Numbered from the stretch's first letter, positions 28,712 through 39,912 are shown. The stretch: 64,000 nt of DNA from Rhizobium sp. R711 (GCF_002211365.1 NZ_LOKZ01000008.1:56074-120073); one strand, 5' to 3'. Made by a program: numbers and translations. The notes: generated by a model not told the origin, from the letters alone.

Positions 28712-29548
28712 TTGAGGATTGCCGCAGCACAGACCCTGGTTTCCTCCGACATCGCAGCAAACGGCAGCGCAATCCGGAACATGATAGTAGCCGCGGCCGC
28801 CAGCGGCGTGCGTGTCATCAACTTCTGCGAGGGCGCGCTTTCGGGATACTCGAAGTTCCAGATCATGCATCCCGATGACTGGAGGAGTTTCGATTGGCAC
28901 AAGCAGGAAGCGGAGCTTAGGGCGATCGCCGATCTGTGCGGCGACCTCGGCATCTTTGCGGTTGTCGGCGGAGCGCATCGGCTGGAGAACGGTTGTCCAC
29001 CGCACAACAGCCTCTACATCTTCTCCGAAGAAGGGGCGCTTCTCACCCGCTACGACAAGAGGTTCCTGTCGAACAGCGAACTTGGCGGTTGGTACTCCCC
29101 AGGCACCGCACCGATTACCTTCGATACCGACGGCTATCGATTCGGCTGCGCCATCTGCATCGAATCTCAATTTCAGGAAGTGTTTCAAGAATATGAGACA
29201 CTCGGCGTCGATGCCGTGCTTTTCTCCTCGTATGGCATTGCCGAGTACTTCCAGATTGCGCTTCGCGCTCATGCGGGGCTGAACTGCATCTGGATCAGTG
29301 CTGCGACGCCGGTGCAGAAGGCCGCCAAAGGCCCGGCGGGCATCATCGGCCCGGATGGAAAATGGGTGACGCAGTGCCCTGCAACTCCCGAACCGAACCT
29401 CGTGACCGCGACGCTCGATCGCGACGACGCCCTTTACGACATCCCGCTGCAGAAGGCCCGGCCTTGGCGGCTGAAGGCGCGACAGGGCGACATCTATCGC
29501 GAGAAGATGGTCGACGATCCAAGAAGCGAAAACAGAAGCGGCTATTGA
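28712..29548 (+). CDS. Carbon-nitrogen hydrolase (nitrilase superfamily)
   Basis: 278 aa from TTG 28712 with GAGAGG 7 nt upstream; the ORF extends further but without support. Catalytic Glu (INFCEGALSGYSKFQ), Lys (RYDKRFLSNSELGGWYSPG) and Cys (FGCAICIESQFQEVF) are in order. These enzymes hydrolyse amides, carbamoyl compounds or nitriles; the substrate is unknown. It precedes the truncated haemoglobin gene by about 90 bp on the same strand. Confidence 0.85.
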   Translation: MRIAAAQTLVSSDIAANGSAIRNMIVAAAASGVRVINFCEGALSGYSKFQIMHPDDWRSFDWHKQEAELRAIADLCGDLGIFAVVGGAHRLENGCPPHNSLYIFSEEGALLTRYDKRFLSNSELGGWYSPGTAPITFDTDGYRFGCAICIESQFQEVFQEYETLGVDAVLFSSYGIAEYFQIALRAHAGLNCIWISAATPVQKAAKGPAGIIGPDGKWVTQCPATPEPNLVTATLDRDDALYDIPLQKARPWRLKARQGDIYREKMVDDPRSENRSGY

Positions 29549-29642
29549 CACGCAATGCTGCCTTGCGTCGCAGCGCCTTCATCTCACGGTACCAATCGCC
29601 TATATGGAAGCGGTCGCGGGTTGCGACATGCCGGAGTTCATG

Positions 29643-30110
29643 ATGGATACCGAAATACAGGGCCGTGCGGCACATGTGGCCGCCATTCGCGAGCGCGCCG
29701 AAGCCGAAATGAAGGCGATGGGCATCGATGAAGCGTTCATCGATCGGTTGGTTGAGACGTTCTATGGCCGCGTGCTCCAGCATCCGACGCTTGGGCCGGT
29801 GTTCGATGCCAGGCTCTCCGGCCGCTGGCCCGAGCATATTCAGAAGATGAAGAGCTTCTGGTCATCGGTCGCTTTCCGCAGCGGCGCCTATGGTGGCAAG
29901 CCAGTGCAGGCGCATACGGGTGTCGCGAACATGTCGCCCGATCTCTTCCCGCAGTGGCTGGCACTGTTTTCCGAGACACTCAGCGATATCGCCCCGAACC
30001 GGGAGGCCAAAGGCTGGTTCATGGCGACCGCCGAGCGGATCGCCAGGAGCCTGACGCTATCGCTGTTCTACAACCCAGCGCTCGACGACCCGCAGCGGAA
30101 GCCCGCCTAA
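29643..30110 (+). CDS. Group III truncated haemoglobin
   Basis: 155 aa from ATG 29643 (a second ATG at 29640 is adjacent; GGAG spacing favours the latter codon pair). Features: FIDRLVETFYGRVLQHPTLG, then VFDARLSGRWPEHIQKMKSF, WSSVAFRSGAYGGKPVQAHT (the proximal His in QAHTG), then DLFPQWLALFSETL. This matches the group III/cgb family, which binds O2 or NO in the cytoplasm. It may detoxify NO, but no partner gene here shows that. Confidence 0.88.
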   Translation: MDTEIQGRAAHVAAIRERAEAEMKAMGIDEAFIDRLVETFYGRVLQHPTLGPVFDARLSGRWPEHIQKMKSFWSSVAFRSGAYGGKPVQAHTGVANMSPDLFPQWLALFSETLSDIAPNREAKGWFMATAERIARSLTLSLFYNPALDDPQRKPA

Positions 30111-30116
30111 GCCATC

Positions 30117-30638
30117 TCAGGCAACACGCTTGTAGAAAAACGTCGTGGCGCAGAGGCCACCTTCCGGCCACAGTGCATAATCAGGGATCACGCCGACCCG
30201 CTCCCAGCCAAGCCGTGGATAGATCGCCTCGGCTGCGCTTCCGGTTGCCGTGTCGAGCACCAGAAGCGTCTTGCCGCGCGCGGCAGCTTCGCGTTCCGCG
30301 GCATCCATCAGCAGACGCGCCAACCCCTTGCCCCGGGCGGAGCGATGCACCAGCAGCTTCTTCAGATCGCCGCGATGCGGCTGGTTCGGCATCTGCGCCG
30401 CACCGACCTGGACCGTGCCGACGGCCCTGCCTTCGATCTCGGCAACGAAGAGCAGCGTCGCGCCTGCGGCAACGGCATCTGCAACACCCTGCCAATAGGG
30501 CTCGGCATCGGCGTTCGTGTAGGGCTGCATGAAGCCGACAGAGGCACCGCCGTTGACGCAGTCGGTCAGCACCTCGCAAAGGTCGGGGATCGCCGCGCGG
30601 GCCATTGCCGCGTCAAGAAGGCGGATCGTTGCTGTCAT
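30117..30638 (-). CDS. GNAT family N-acetyltransferase
   Basis: 173 aa from ATG 30636-30638 (GGAGAAAAGTG precedes). Motif A LKKLLVHRSARGKGLARLLM; late YPRLGWERVGVIPDYALWPE. It is 22 bp downstream of an XRE-cupin regulator on the same strand. Regulators of that type often sit beside acetyltransferases for polyamines or antimicrobials; the substrate here is unknown. Confidence 0.88.
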   Translation of the reverse strand: MTATIRLLDAAMARAAIPDLCEVLTDCVNGGASVGFMQPYTNADAEPYWQGVADAVAAGATLLFVAEIEGRAVGTVQVGAAQMPNQPHRGDLKKLLVHRSARGKGLARLLMDAAEREAAARGKTLLVLDTATGSAAEAIYPRLGWERVGVIPDYALWPEGGLCATTFFYKRVA

Positions 30639-30660
30639 CACTTTTCTCCAATGAAATGAA

Positions 30661-31227
30661 TTAGCGCCCGCGCCGGTCGAGCACGACGCAATAGCGGGCG
30701 GGAATGTTGCCGGGGTTATGAAAAACATGGCCTTCGCCGACCGGCATGAACAGACAGTCGCCGGGCAGAAGGCGATACACGCTATCGCCCGTTGTCATTT
30801 CCATCTCGCCATCGAACAGCCAGACATGCTGGGTCATGCCGCTGCTTGCCGCATGCGGAGGGAAACTGACGCGGCTGCCAGGCGGGAATTCGACGTCGAC
30901 GATGTCGACATCGGAAGCCGTGCCAGGCGGCGAGACGGAGCGTCTGACGTAGCCCGTCTCCGGATCCCGCCAGACTTGCTGATCCTTCCGGCGCGACAAC
31001 GGTGAGACTTCGCCTTCTTCCGCGAAGAAGGCGGAAAGCGACAAGTCGAGTGCTGCACAGACCCTCGCGAGCAGCGAGGCAGTCGGACTCGCCTCGCCGC
31101 GCTCGATCCGTGAGATCATGGCGCGGCTGACGCCGGAGGCATTGGCAAGGTCGTCCAACGTTAAGTTCTTCTGCACCCGGAGCTTGCGGATGCGAATGCC
31201 GATCGCCGTTTCGAGTTCCTGTTCCAT
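30661..31227 (-). CDS. XRE family regulator with cupin domain
   Basis: 188 aa from ATG 31225-31227 (another ATG immediately before, 31230). HTH_3: IGIRIRKLRVQKNLTLDDLA, NASGVSRAMISRIERGEASP; then a cupin_2 ligand domain (FPPGSRVSFPPHAASSGMTQ, VWLFDGEMEMTTG, GDCLFMPVGEGHVFHNPGNI). It likely represses itself and the downstream acetyltransferase through the palindrome at 31241-31258. The upstream in-frame codons to 31263 would overlap that operator. Confidence 0.9.
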   Translation of the reverse strand: MEQELETAIGIRIRKLRVQKNLTLDDLANASGVSRAMISRIERGEASPTASLLARVCAALDLSLSAFFAEEGEVSPLSRRKDQQVWRDPETGYVRRSVSPPGTASDVDIVDVEFPPGSRVSFPPHAASSGMTQHVWLFDGEMEMTTGDSVYRLLPGDCLFMPVGEGHVFHNPGNIPARYCVVLDRRGR

Positions 31228-31240
31228 CATCAGATCCGAT

Positions 31241-31258
31241 TTTCTACTATAATAGAAA
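31241..31258. promoter_or_regulatory. Palindromic operator upstream of the XRE-cupin gene
   Basis: TTTCTACTATAATAGAAA: an 18-bp palindrome symmetric at 16 of 18 positions, including perfect outer TTTCTA/TAGAAA arms. It begins 11-14 bp upstream of the regulator start and contains a TATAAT-like hexamer. Autorepression by the adjacent XRE protein is inference. Confidence 0.6.
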
Positions 31259-31367
31259 CGCATAGTCTGATGATGGAATCAAGAGTTATGTTTCCACCTG
31301 AGAAACAGCCGCTTATCGTAAACGAACTCCTGCTTTTCCGCTTTGCGGCAAGGGGCAGCGCTGCTAT

Positions 31368-33200
<1,833 letters not shown>

Positions 33201-33213
33201 AGCGCCACTTTCA

Positions 33214-33245
33214 GCCCGGCCGGCAAGCAACGCATGGCCGGGCTA
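33214..33245. terminator. Hairpin after lepA
   Basis: AGCCCGGCC, 14-nt loop, GGCCGGGCT, 13 bp past the lepA stop and before the convergent GFA gene. There is no long T-run, so termination strength is uncertain. Confidence 0.6.
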
Positions 33246-33263
33246 TTACCTGATTTCCCCGCC

Positions 33264-33719
33264 TCAGCTGCAGGCCATATATTCCTTCACCAGGCCTTCA
33301 TAGGCGTCCATCTCGGGCAGTGCCTCATAGCTGCGGACCGCGCCGGTTTCGGCGAAGGGCAGCTTCTCGCGCGTCCACGTTTCGATGAACGGCTTGAACC
33401 AGCGCGGATCGTCCAGCATCGTCGGGCGAAGATTGACGAACCAATCCATCCCCTCCGACCGTGTGAACATCCAGGTCATGCAGTCGCCACAAAAGTAGTG
33501 GTGCGCCTCGGGACCGTGCAGACCGCCGATGACGGGCTCCCCTTCCGTGATCGCAAAGCCTTCCGCCGGGATCGCCGCGCTCAGCGAGTAGGCACTTGAC
33601 GACATCTTCTGGCAGCCCGTGCAATGGCAGGCCATGGTCAACAGCGGCTTGGCGCTGATCTTCAATCGCACGCGGCCGCATCGGCAGCCGCCCTCCCAAG
33701 GCAGTTCCATTTCGGTCAT
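33264..33719 (-). CDS. GFA/CENP-V family zinc protein
   Basis: 151 aa from ATG 33717-33719 (GGAGG 5 nt upstream). Zinc ligands in GGCRCGRVRLKI, MACHCTGCQKMSSSAYSLSA, and HHYFCGDCMTWMFTRSEGMD. The fold is that of glutathione-dependent formaldehyde-activating enzyme, but most such proteins have unknown substrates. Convergent with lepA. Confidence 0.88.
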   Translation of the reverse strand: MTEMELPWEGGCRCGRVRLKISAKPLLTMACHCTGCQKMSSSAYSLSAAIPAEGFAITEGEPVIGGLHGPEAHHYFCGDCMTWMFTRSEGMDWFVNLRPTMLDDPRWFKPFIETWTREKLPFAETGAVRSYEALPEMDAYEGLVKEYMACS

Positions 33720-34417
33720 TGCAGCCTCCTTCTTCGTCATGCTCAATCTAGCAGCGAGCGGTGAAGCGTCAAATGTGAGCGCCGCAGACGGGGCAGGCAG
33801 CCGCTTCCTGGAGCATGAGGAAGTTCCGGTCCCGCTCACATCCGCGCGACAGCCAAGAGCCAGGCGATCGCGATCCTAGGATCGGGCGCGTCGTGTAGGC
33901 CTGATGTCGGCGCTCAACGCCACATCGTCGGCGGAAGTGCTTGTTCGGGTCATGACGTACTCTCGATGCGTGGCGCAGGCTTCCTCGTTCCGTGGCGCGA
34001 TCTGGCGCCGGTCATTCGCAGACCCTCAGAGGACAACGCAACATTTCAAAAATCGGTGCGACGAATGTCGCAAACAGACGGCAAATCGACGCACCAGTCG
34101 TTGAATTATCAATGCAATTCGGCCTGCAAACGCCGAAAATTGAGCCGGCTAGCATAAATAACTTCAACCAAAGATTGATTATGACGAGGCGCGCCAATCT
34201 TACCAAAACGCTTCAACATCTGTCCAAAATCCTCCTTTCCGTAGCCACCTGACGAAATGCGGCACAAAAATCACCGCCGCAGAAGGCGGTGCTCGCTATT
34301 TCATTTGGGGGCTTGCAACGCCAGACCTTTACGATAGGTTGCACGTTGACCTGAACGTAACTGGTCACGGGAACAAACGACTAATAAAGGCGCAAAGCCT
34401 AGAAAGGTGGCCCCCAT
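33720..34417. other. 698-bp intergenic region upstream of the oligopeptide transporter
   Basis: No supported gene. It contains a perfect 14-bp palindrome CGATCCTAGGATCG (33871-33884) and a hairpin CACCGCC-GCAGAA-GGCGGTG (34272-34291) 127 bp before oppA. The hairpin could end a short leader transcript or shape oppA regulation. The ribosome site AAAGGTGG lies just before ATG 34418. No tRNA-like or regulator-box sequence was recognised. Confidence 0.5.
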
Positions 34418-35998
34418 ATGAACTTCCTTACGAAAAAATTTCTGGCTTCAGCAGTGTTTGGTTCGCTGCTGGCCGTGTCGGCGCATGCAGCGACGCTCAA
34501 TATCCACAACGGTGGCGACCCGCAGTCACTCGACCCCCAGAAGCTGTCGAGCGACTATGAAAACCGCATTGCAGGCGACATCTTCGAGGGCCTCGTAACG
34601 GAAGACCCGAAGGACGATCCGATTCCGGGGCAGGCCGAAAGCTGGAAGGTTTCGGACGACGGCAAGGTCTATACCTTCAAGCTTCGTGACGGCATCAAGT
34701 GGTCGGACGGACAGCCGGTAACGGCCGGCGACTTTGTTTTCGCCTTCCAGCGCCTGGTTGATCCGAAGAACGCCGCCGAATACGCGTACCTGCAGTTCAC
34801 CATCAAGAACGCGGAAAAGATCAACAAGGGCGAAATCACCGATTTCAGCCAGCTCGGCGTTAAGGCAATCGACGACAAGACGCTCGAGATCACGCTCGAG
34901 AACCCAACCCCCTACTTCATCAATTCGCTGATGCACTACACCGCCTATCCGCTGCCGAAGCATGTGGTTGAGGCAAAGGGCACCGATTGGGTGAAGATCG
35001 GCAACATCGTCACCAACGGCCCGTACAAGCCGACCGAGTGGATTCCGGGCGCGTCCGTCACGACCGTCAAGAACGACCAGTATTACGGCGAGAAAGACCT
35101 GAAGATCGACGGCGTCAAATTCTTCACGCTCGAAGACCAGGAAGCGGCCCTGAAGCGCTACCGGGCCGGCGAGTTCGACATCATGACCGACTTCCCGACT
35201 GACCAGTACGAGTGGATGAAGAAGAACCTGCCGGGTCAGGCGCACGTCACGCCGTACCTTGCGAGCTACTATTACGTCCTCAACGCCACCAAGCCGCCGT
35301 TCAACGACAAGCGCGTCCGCCAGGCCCTCTCCATGGCCGTCAACCGCGAAGTGATCGGTCCGAAGATTCTCGGCACCGGCGAACTGCCGGCCTATTCCTG
35401 GGTTCCGCCGGGCACCGCCAATTATGGCGAGCCTGCCTATGTCAGCTGGAAGGACATGCCGTACAAGGAAAAGGTGGAAGAAGCAAAGAAGCTGCTCAAA
35501 GAAGCTGGATTCGGACCTGACCATCCGCTGAAAGCACAGCTTCGCTACAACACCAACGACAACCACAAGCGCGTGGCGGTCGCCATTGCTTCGATGTGGA
35601 AGCCGCTCGGTGTTCAGATCGAGCTCTACAATACCGAAACCAAGGTGCATTACGACGAAATGCAGCATGGTCAGGTCGAGATCGGCCGCGCCGGATGGAT
35701 CGCGGACTACAACGATCCGGACAACTTCCTCGGTCTGCTGGTTTCCGGCGTCTCGATGAACTACGGCCGCTGGAGCAATCCGGAATACGACAAGCTGATC
35801 AAGGAAGCCAACGCCCAGACAGACCTGAAGACACGCGCCGAGATCTTCAAGAAGGCTGAGCGGCTTGCACTCGACGACAGCGCCGCCATTCCGCTGTACT
35901 ACTATGTCTCGAAGAACGTCGTTTCCCCGAAGGTCCAGGGCTTCGAAGACAATATTCAGGACATCCATCGCACGCGCTGGCTGTCAATCAAAGAATAA
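34418..35998 (+). CDS. oppA: Oligopeptide ABC transporter, substrate-binding protein
   Basis: 526 aa. Sec signal peptide (MNFLTKKFLASAVFGSLLAV, SAHA) without a lipobox Cys, so soluble periplasmic. SBP_bac_5 fold: LNIHNGGDPQSLDPQKLSSD, YTFKLRDGIKWSDGQPVTAG, then PPFNDKRVRQALSMAVNREV. Binds peptides of mixed sequence and delivers them to OppBC. First gene of oppABCDF, with a stable hairpin between it and oppB. Confidence 0.93.
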   Translation: MNFLTKKFLASAVFGSLLAVSAHAATLNIHNGGDPQSLDPQKLSSDYENRIAGDIFEGLVTEDPKDDPIPGQAESWKVSDDGKVYTFKLRDGIKWSDGQPVTAGDFVFAFQRLVDPKNAAEYAYLQFTIKNAEKINKGEITDFSQLGVKAIDDKTLEITLENPTPYFINSLMHYTAYPLPKHVVEAKGTDWVKIGNIVTNGPYKPTEWIPGASVTTVKNDQYYGEKDLKIDGVKFFTLEDQEAALKRYRAGEFDIMTDFPTDQYEWMKKNLPGQAHVTPYLASYYYVLNATKPPFNDKRVRQALSMAVNREVIGPKILGTGELPAYSWVPPGTANYGEPAYVSWKDMPYKEKVEEAKKLLKEAGFGPDHPLKAQLRYNTNDNHKRVAVAIASMWKPLGVQIELYNTETKVHYDEMQHGQVEIGRAGWIADYNDPDNFLGLLVSGVSMNYGRWSNPEYDKLIKEANAQTDLKTRAEIFKKAERLALDDSAAIPLYYYVSKNVVSPKVQGFEDNIQDIHRTRWLSIKE

Positions 35999-36006
35999 GG
36001 AACACC

Positions 36007-36035
36007 GGCCCTTCCCGCTGAACGTGGGAAGGGCC
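36007..36035 (+). terminator. Intercistronic hairpin between oppA and oppB
   Basis: GGCCCTTCCC, 9-nt loop, GGGAAGGGCC. It is 8 bp after the oppA stop and 11 bp before oppB. No T-run, so it more likely protects the oppA mRNA 3' end, giving more binding protein than permease, than stops transcription. Confidence 0.65.
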
Positions 36036-36046
36036 GATCTACGACC

Positions 36047-36970
36047 ATGATCAAATACGCACTCCGTCGCCTGCTGTCGACGATCCCCGTGATGTGGATC
36101 GCCGTGACACTCAGCTTTTTCGTCCTGCGCCTTGCTCCCGGCGGCCCATTCGATGGCGAGCGGCCATTGCCGCCGGTGATCCTGAAAAACCTCGCCGCCC
36201 ACTACAATCTCGATAAGCCGCTGATCGAACAATACCTGATCTATGTCTTCGACGTCCTGAAGGGTGACCTTGGCCCGTCCTTCGCCAACGAAGACTTCAG
36301 CGTTGCCCAGCAGATCATGATTGGCCTGCCCTACACCTTCACCATTGGCGGCCTCGCCTTTATCTTTGCCATTCTCATCGGCGTGACCGTCGGCTGTGTT
36401 GGGGCGCTTTATCAGAATAAGGCGCCCGACTACGTCCTCGGACTGCTCATTCTCGTCGGCCTGGTTCTTCCAAACTTTCTGATTGCGCCCATCCTGCAGC
36501 TGATTTTCGGCATCCACCTCGGCTGGTTGCCCGTCGGCGGATGGGGTGACGGCTCGTTCAAGTATCTCGTCATCCCGATCGTTGTGCTGGCACTGCCGCA
36601 TGCGGGCCGCATTTCACGCATGACCCGCGGCTCAATGATCGAGGTGATGAACCAGAACTACATTCGCACCGCCAAGGCCAAGGGTATCGGCCCGCGGCTA
36701 ACGGTCATGCGTCACGCGCTGAAGCCCGCCATGATGCCTGTCGTGTCCTATCTCGGCCCGGCGGCCAGCTACCTTCTCACCGGCTCGCTCGTTGTCGAGA
36801 GCATCTTCGGATTGCCTGGCATCGGCCGCTACTTCGTCAACGCAGCGCTGAACCGCGACTACGGCATGGTTCTCGGCACGGTCATCTTCTACATGGTGCT
36901 GATCGTCGTTCTGAACCTTCTCGTCGACATTGCCTATGCGTGGCTCGATCCGAAAGTGAGAAACCGATGA
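36047..36970 (+). CDS. oppB: Oligopeptide ABC transporter, permease OppB
   Basis: 307 aa. Six membrane segments; the N-terminal MIKYALRRLLSTIPVMWIAV helix is typical of OppB/DppB. The cytoplasmic EAA loop is NQNYIRTAKAKGIGPRLTVM, then RHALKPAMMPVVSYLGPAAS. It forms the channel with OppC. Its stop overlaps the oppC start (ATGA, 36967-36970). Confidence 0.94.
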   Translation: MIKYALRRLLSTIPVMWIAVTLSFFVLRLAPGGPFDGERPLPPVILKNLAAHYNLDKPLIEQYLIYVFDVLKGDLGPSFANEDFSVAQQIMIGLPYTFTIGGLAFIFAILIGVTVGCVGALYQNKAPDYVLGLLILVGLVLPNFLIAPILQLIFGIHLGWLPVGGWGDGSFKYLVIPIVVLALPHAGRISRMTRGSMIEVMNQNYIRTAKAKGIGPRLTVMRHALKPAMMPVVSYLGPAASYLLTGSLVVESIFGLPGIGRYFVNAALNRDYGMVLGTVIFYMVLIVVLNLLVDIAYAWLDPKVRNR

Positions 36971-37884
36971 TTCTCAATCCCGCAAAGAGAGAGCTGCTTG
37001 CGGCTGAACTTCTCGAAGCCGAGGGGCTCTCCCACAAGAGCCGCTCGCTGACTGGCGATGCGCTGCGTCGTCTTTCCCGCAACAAGGCAGCAGTGGTTGC
37101 CATCATTGTGCTCGTCCTCCTGATTCTGGCGGCATTCCTCGGCCCGTACCTCATCACATTCGACTATGAGGAGCCGGACTGGGCGGCATTCCGGATGCCG
37201 CCCGATATGGAGAGCGGCCACTATTTCGGAACCGATCCGAATGGCCGAGATCTGCTTGCCCGTGTGCTCTACGGTACCCGCGTGTCACTCGCCGTCGCGG
37301 CAACGGCAACCATCGTTTCGGTGGTGATCGGGGTGCTGTACGGCGCGATTTCCGGCTACATCGGCGGCAGGCTCGATGCGATCATGATGCGCTTCGTCGA
37401 TATCATGTATGCACTGCCTTACATTCTTTTCGTCATCCTGCTGATGGTAGTGTTCGGCCGAAACGTCTACCTGCTGTTTGCAGCAATCGGTGCGCTGGAG
37501 TGGCTGACCATGGCCCGAATCGTGCGCGGACAAACGCTGTCGATCAAGCAGCGTGAGTTCATCGAAGCAGCCCGCGCGTCCGGCCAGAAGCCATTCAAGA
37601 TCATCCTCAAGCACATCATTCCGAACCTCGTCGGACCGGTGGTGATCTTCGCCGCGCTGACGGTTCCGGAAATTATCGCGACAGAGAGCTTCCTGTCCTA
37701 CCTTGGCTTCGGTGTTCAAGAACCGCTGACGTCGCTCGGCACCCTGATTGCCGAGGGCACCGACGCCATGGAAAGCATGCCGTGGCTGCTGATCTTCCCG
37801 GCCTGCTTCCTCGTCGCCTTGCTGATGAGCCTGCTTTTCATCGGCGACGGCCTGCGCGACGCGTTCGACCCGAAGGATCGATAG
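36967..37884 (+). CDS. oppC: Oligopeptide ABC transporter, permease OppC
   Basis: 305 aa from ATG 36967. The N-terminal RRLSRNKAAVVAIIVLVLLI, EPHFGTDPNGRDLL-like YFGTDPNGRDLLARVLYGTR, EAA loop EFIEAARASGQKPFKIILKH, then IIPNLVGPVVIFAALTVPEI. Coupled to oppB; oppD begins directly after its stop. Confidence 0.94.
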   Translation: MILNPAKRELLAAELLEAEGLSHKSRSLTGDALRRLSRNKAAVVAIIVLVLLILAAFLGPYLITFDYEEPDWAAFRMPPDMESGHYFGTDPNGRDLLARVLYGTRVSLAVAATATIVSVVIGVLYGAISGYIGGRLDAIMMRFVDIMYALPYILFVILLMVVFGRNVYLLFAAIGALEWLTMARIVRGQTLSIKQREFIEAARASGQKPFKIILKHIIPNLVGPVVIFAALTVPEIIATESFLSYLGFGVQEPLTSLGTLIAEGTDAMESMPWLLIFPACFLVALLMSLLFIGDGLRDAFDPKDR

Positions 37885-38892
37885 ATGCAACAAGAAACAA
37901 AAAACGACACGCTTCTCGAACTGAAAGACTACTCGATCACCTTTGCGACGCCGGATGGCGAGGTGAAGGCCGTTTCCAACATGAACCTTTCGATCCGGCG
38001 CGGCGAGCGCGTGGCGATTGTCGGCGAGTCGGGATCGGGCAAAAGCCAGACCTTCCTCGGCGTCATGGGCCTGCTTGCCAAGAATGGCCGCACCAGCGGC
38101 CAGGCGTTGCTTGAGGGCAAGGACGTATTGGCGTTGAAGCCGCGCGAACTCGACCATGTCCGCGGCAAGGACATGGCCATGGTCTTTCAGGACCCGATGA
38201 CGGCCCTCAATCCGTCGCTGCGGATCTCCCGCCAATTGACGGAGCAGCTCGAGGTCCACCGGGGCTTCACGGCACGGGCTGCCTCCAACGAGGCACTCGA
38301 TATGCTGAAGCGGGTCGGCATCCCCGACCCAACGCGGCGCTTCAACCTCTACCCGCACGAGCTGTCGGGCGGCATGCGCCAGCGTATCGTCATTGCCATG
38401 GCACTGCTGACCAAGCCGAAGCTGCTCATTGCCGACGAGCCGACGACGGCGCTTGACGTTACGATCCAGGCGCAGATCCTCGATCTCTTCAACGACCTGA
38501 CGGCGGAAATGAACACGGCGCTGGTCATGATCACGCATGATCTGGGCGTCGTCGCGGGCCTCGCGGATCGCGTGGCCGTCATGTATGCCGGGCGGATCGT
38601 CGAGGAAGCGCCGGTGGACGAACTCTTCGAGGTGCCGGCGCATCCCTATACGGCTGCGCTGCACGCTTCGATTCCTCGACCCGACCAGGACGTCGACCAA
38701 CTCGCCGTCATCCCCGGCCGGCCGCCCAATTTGCAGCACCTGCCGAAGGGCTGCAGCTTCTCGCCGCGTTGTCCCATGGTTCAGAACGATTGCATCGACG
38801 TATCACCGAAGCTCGAGACATTGGCGGAACGTCATTCCGCGGCCTGCTTCCATCCCTTCCCGCGCCGTGAGGAGGTTATGAATCATGGCTGA
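37885..38892 (+). CDS. oppD: Oligopeptide ABC transporter, ATPase OppD
   Basis: 335 aa. Walker A IVGESGSGKSQTFLGVMGLL, Q-loop AMVFQDPMTALNPSLRISRQ, signature HELSGGMRQRIVIAMALLTK, Walker B LLIADEPTTALDVTIQAQIL, H-loop VMITHDLGVVAG; C-terminal oligopeptide extension GCSFSPRCPMVQNDC with [4Fe-4S]-type Cys pattern. It pairs with OppF. The last 8 bp overlap oppF. Confidence 0.95.
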   Translation: MQQETKNDTLLELKDYSITFATPDGEVKAVSNMNLSIRRGERVAIVGESGSGKSQTFLGVMGLLAKNGRTSGQALLEGKDVLALKPRELDHVRGKDMAMVFQDPMTALNPSLRISRQLTEQLEVHRGFTARAASNEALDMLKRVGIPDPTRRFNLYPHELSGGMRQRIVIAMALLTKPKLLIADEPTTALDVTIQAQILDLFNDLTAEMNTALVMITHDLGVVAGLADRVAVMYAGRIVEEAPVDELFEVPAHPYTAALHASIPRPDQDVDQLAVIPGRPPNLQHLPKGCSFSPRCPMVQNDCIDVSPKLETLAERHSAACFHPFPRREEVMNHG

Positions 38893-39868
38893 ACGATCGC
38901 TCCTACGAGTTGAGAACCTCACCACTCAGTTCGAAATCCCGTCGAAGAGCTTTTTCAAACCGCCATCACTGCTGACCGCCGTGAACAATGTCAGCTTTGA
39001 CCTCAGAGAAGGCCGGACACTCGGCGTCGTCGGCGAGTCCGGTTGCGGCAAATCCACGCTTGGCCGCTCGATCCTCCGCCTGCTGAAGTCGCAGAAAGGC
39101 CGCATCCTCTGGCAGGGGCGCAATCTCCTCGACCTATCGGACGAAGAGATGCGGGCAGCTCGCCGCGACATGCAGATCATCTTCCAGGATCCGATCGCCT
39201 CGCTCGACCCGCGCATGACCGTCGGCGACATCATTGCCGAACCGCTCACAGTCTTCGAACCGAAGCTTACAAAGGCGGAACGCGTGGCGCGCGTGCGAGA
39301 AATCATGGGTGCTGTCGGCCTCGTGCCGGAGATGATCAACCGCTATCCGCACGAATTCTCGGGCGGCCAGGCGCAGCGCATCGGCATCGCCCGCGCTGTC
39401 GTGACGCGACCGAAGCTCATTATCTGCGACGAGCCGGTCTCGGCACTCGACGTATCGATCCAGGGGCAAGTCATCACGCTGCTGCGCAAGCTTCGCAAGG
39501 AGTTTGGGCTGACGTTGATCTTCATCAGCCATGATCTTTCAGTCGTGCGACTAATCTCGGACGACGTGCTGGTGCTCTATCTCGGCAAGGTGGTCGAGGC
39601 CGGCGATTGCGCTACCGTATTCGACCGGCCAGCGCATCCTTACACGCAAGCCCTCTTTTCGGCCGCACCCGTGCCCGATCCCAAACTTGCCCGGGACCGA
39701 CAACGTATCCGACTACAAGGTGATCCGCCCTCGCCACTCAATCCGCCGCCAGGCTGCGTCTTTTCGCCGCGTTGCTGGAAGGCGACGGATATCTGTCGCA
39801 CGGAAATGCCGGCAACGGAGCAGGTTCGTGCTGGGCAGACCGCCGCCTGCTATCACATGGATCGTTAG
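38885..39868 (+). CDS. oppF: Oligopeptide ABC transporter, ATPase OppF
   Basis: 327 aa from ATG 38885. Walker A VVGESGCGKSTLGRSILRLL, signature HEFSGGQAQRIGIARAVVTR, Walker B LIICDEPVSALDVSIQGQVI, H-loop IFISHDLSVVRLI; C-terminal GCVFSPRCWKATDICRTEMP. Completes the five-gene oligopeptide permease. Confidence 0.95.
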   Translation: MAERSLLRVENLTTQFEIPSKSFFKPPSLLTAVNNVSFDLREGRTLGVVGESGCGKSTLGRSILRLLKSQKGRILWQGRNLLDLSDEEMRAARRDMQIIFQDPIASLDPRMTVGDIIAEPLTVFEPKLTKAERVARVREIMGAVGLVPEMINRYPHEFSGGQAQRIGIARAVVTRPKLIICDEPVSALDVSIQGQVITLLRKLRKEFGLTLIFISHDLSVVRLISDDVLVLYLGKVVEAGDCATVFDRPAHPYTQALFSAAPVPDPKLARDRQRIRLQGDPPSPLNPPPGCVFSPRCWKATDICRTEMPATEQVRAGQTAACYHMDR

Positions 39869-39878
39869 CAAGCTGACG

Positions 39879-39904
39879 GAAGGCCTGCCGTCAGGCAGGC
39901 CTTC
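39879..39904. terminator. Terminator between oppF and the proline-racemase-family gene
   Basis: GAAGGCCTGCC, loop GTCA, GGCAGGCCTTC: an 11-bp perfect stem placed between two convergent operons. It lacks a T-run but its position and symmetry suit bidirectional termination. Confidence 0.75.
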
Positions 39905-39912
39905 TCATCCAT

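Noticed and set aside
33871..33884. 14-bp palindrome CGATCCTAGGATCG as an operator
   Set aside because: Not near a start codon and not repeated in the window; could be chance.
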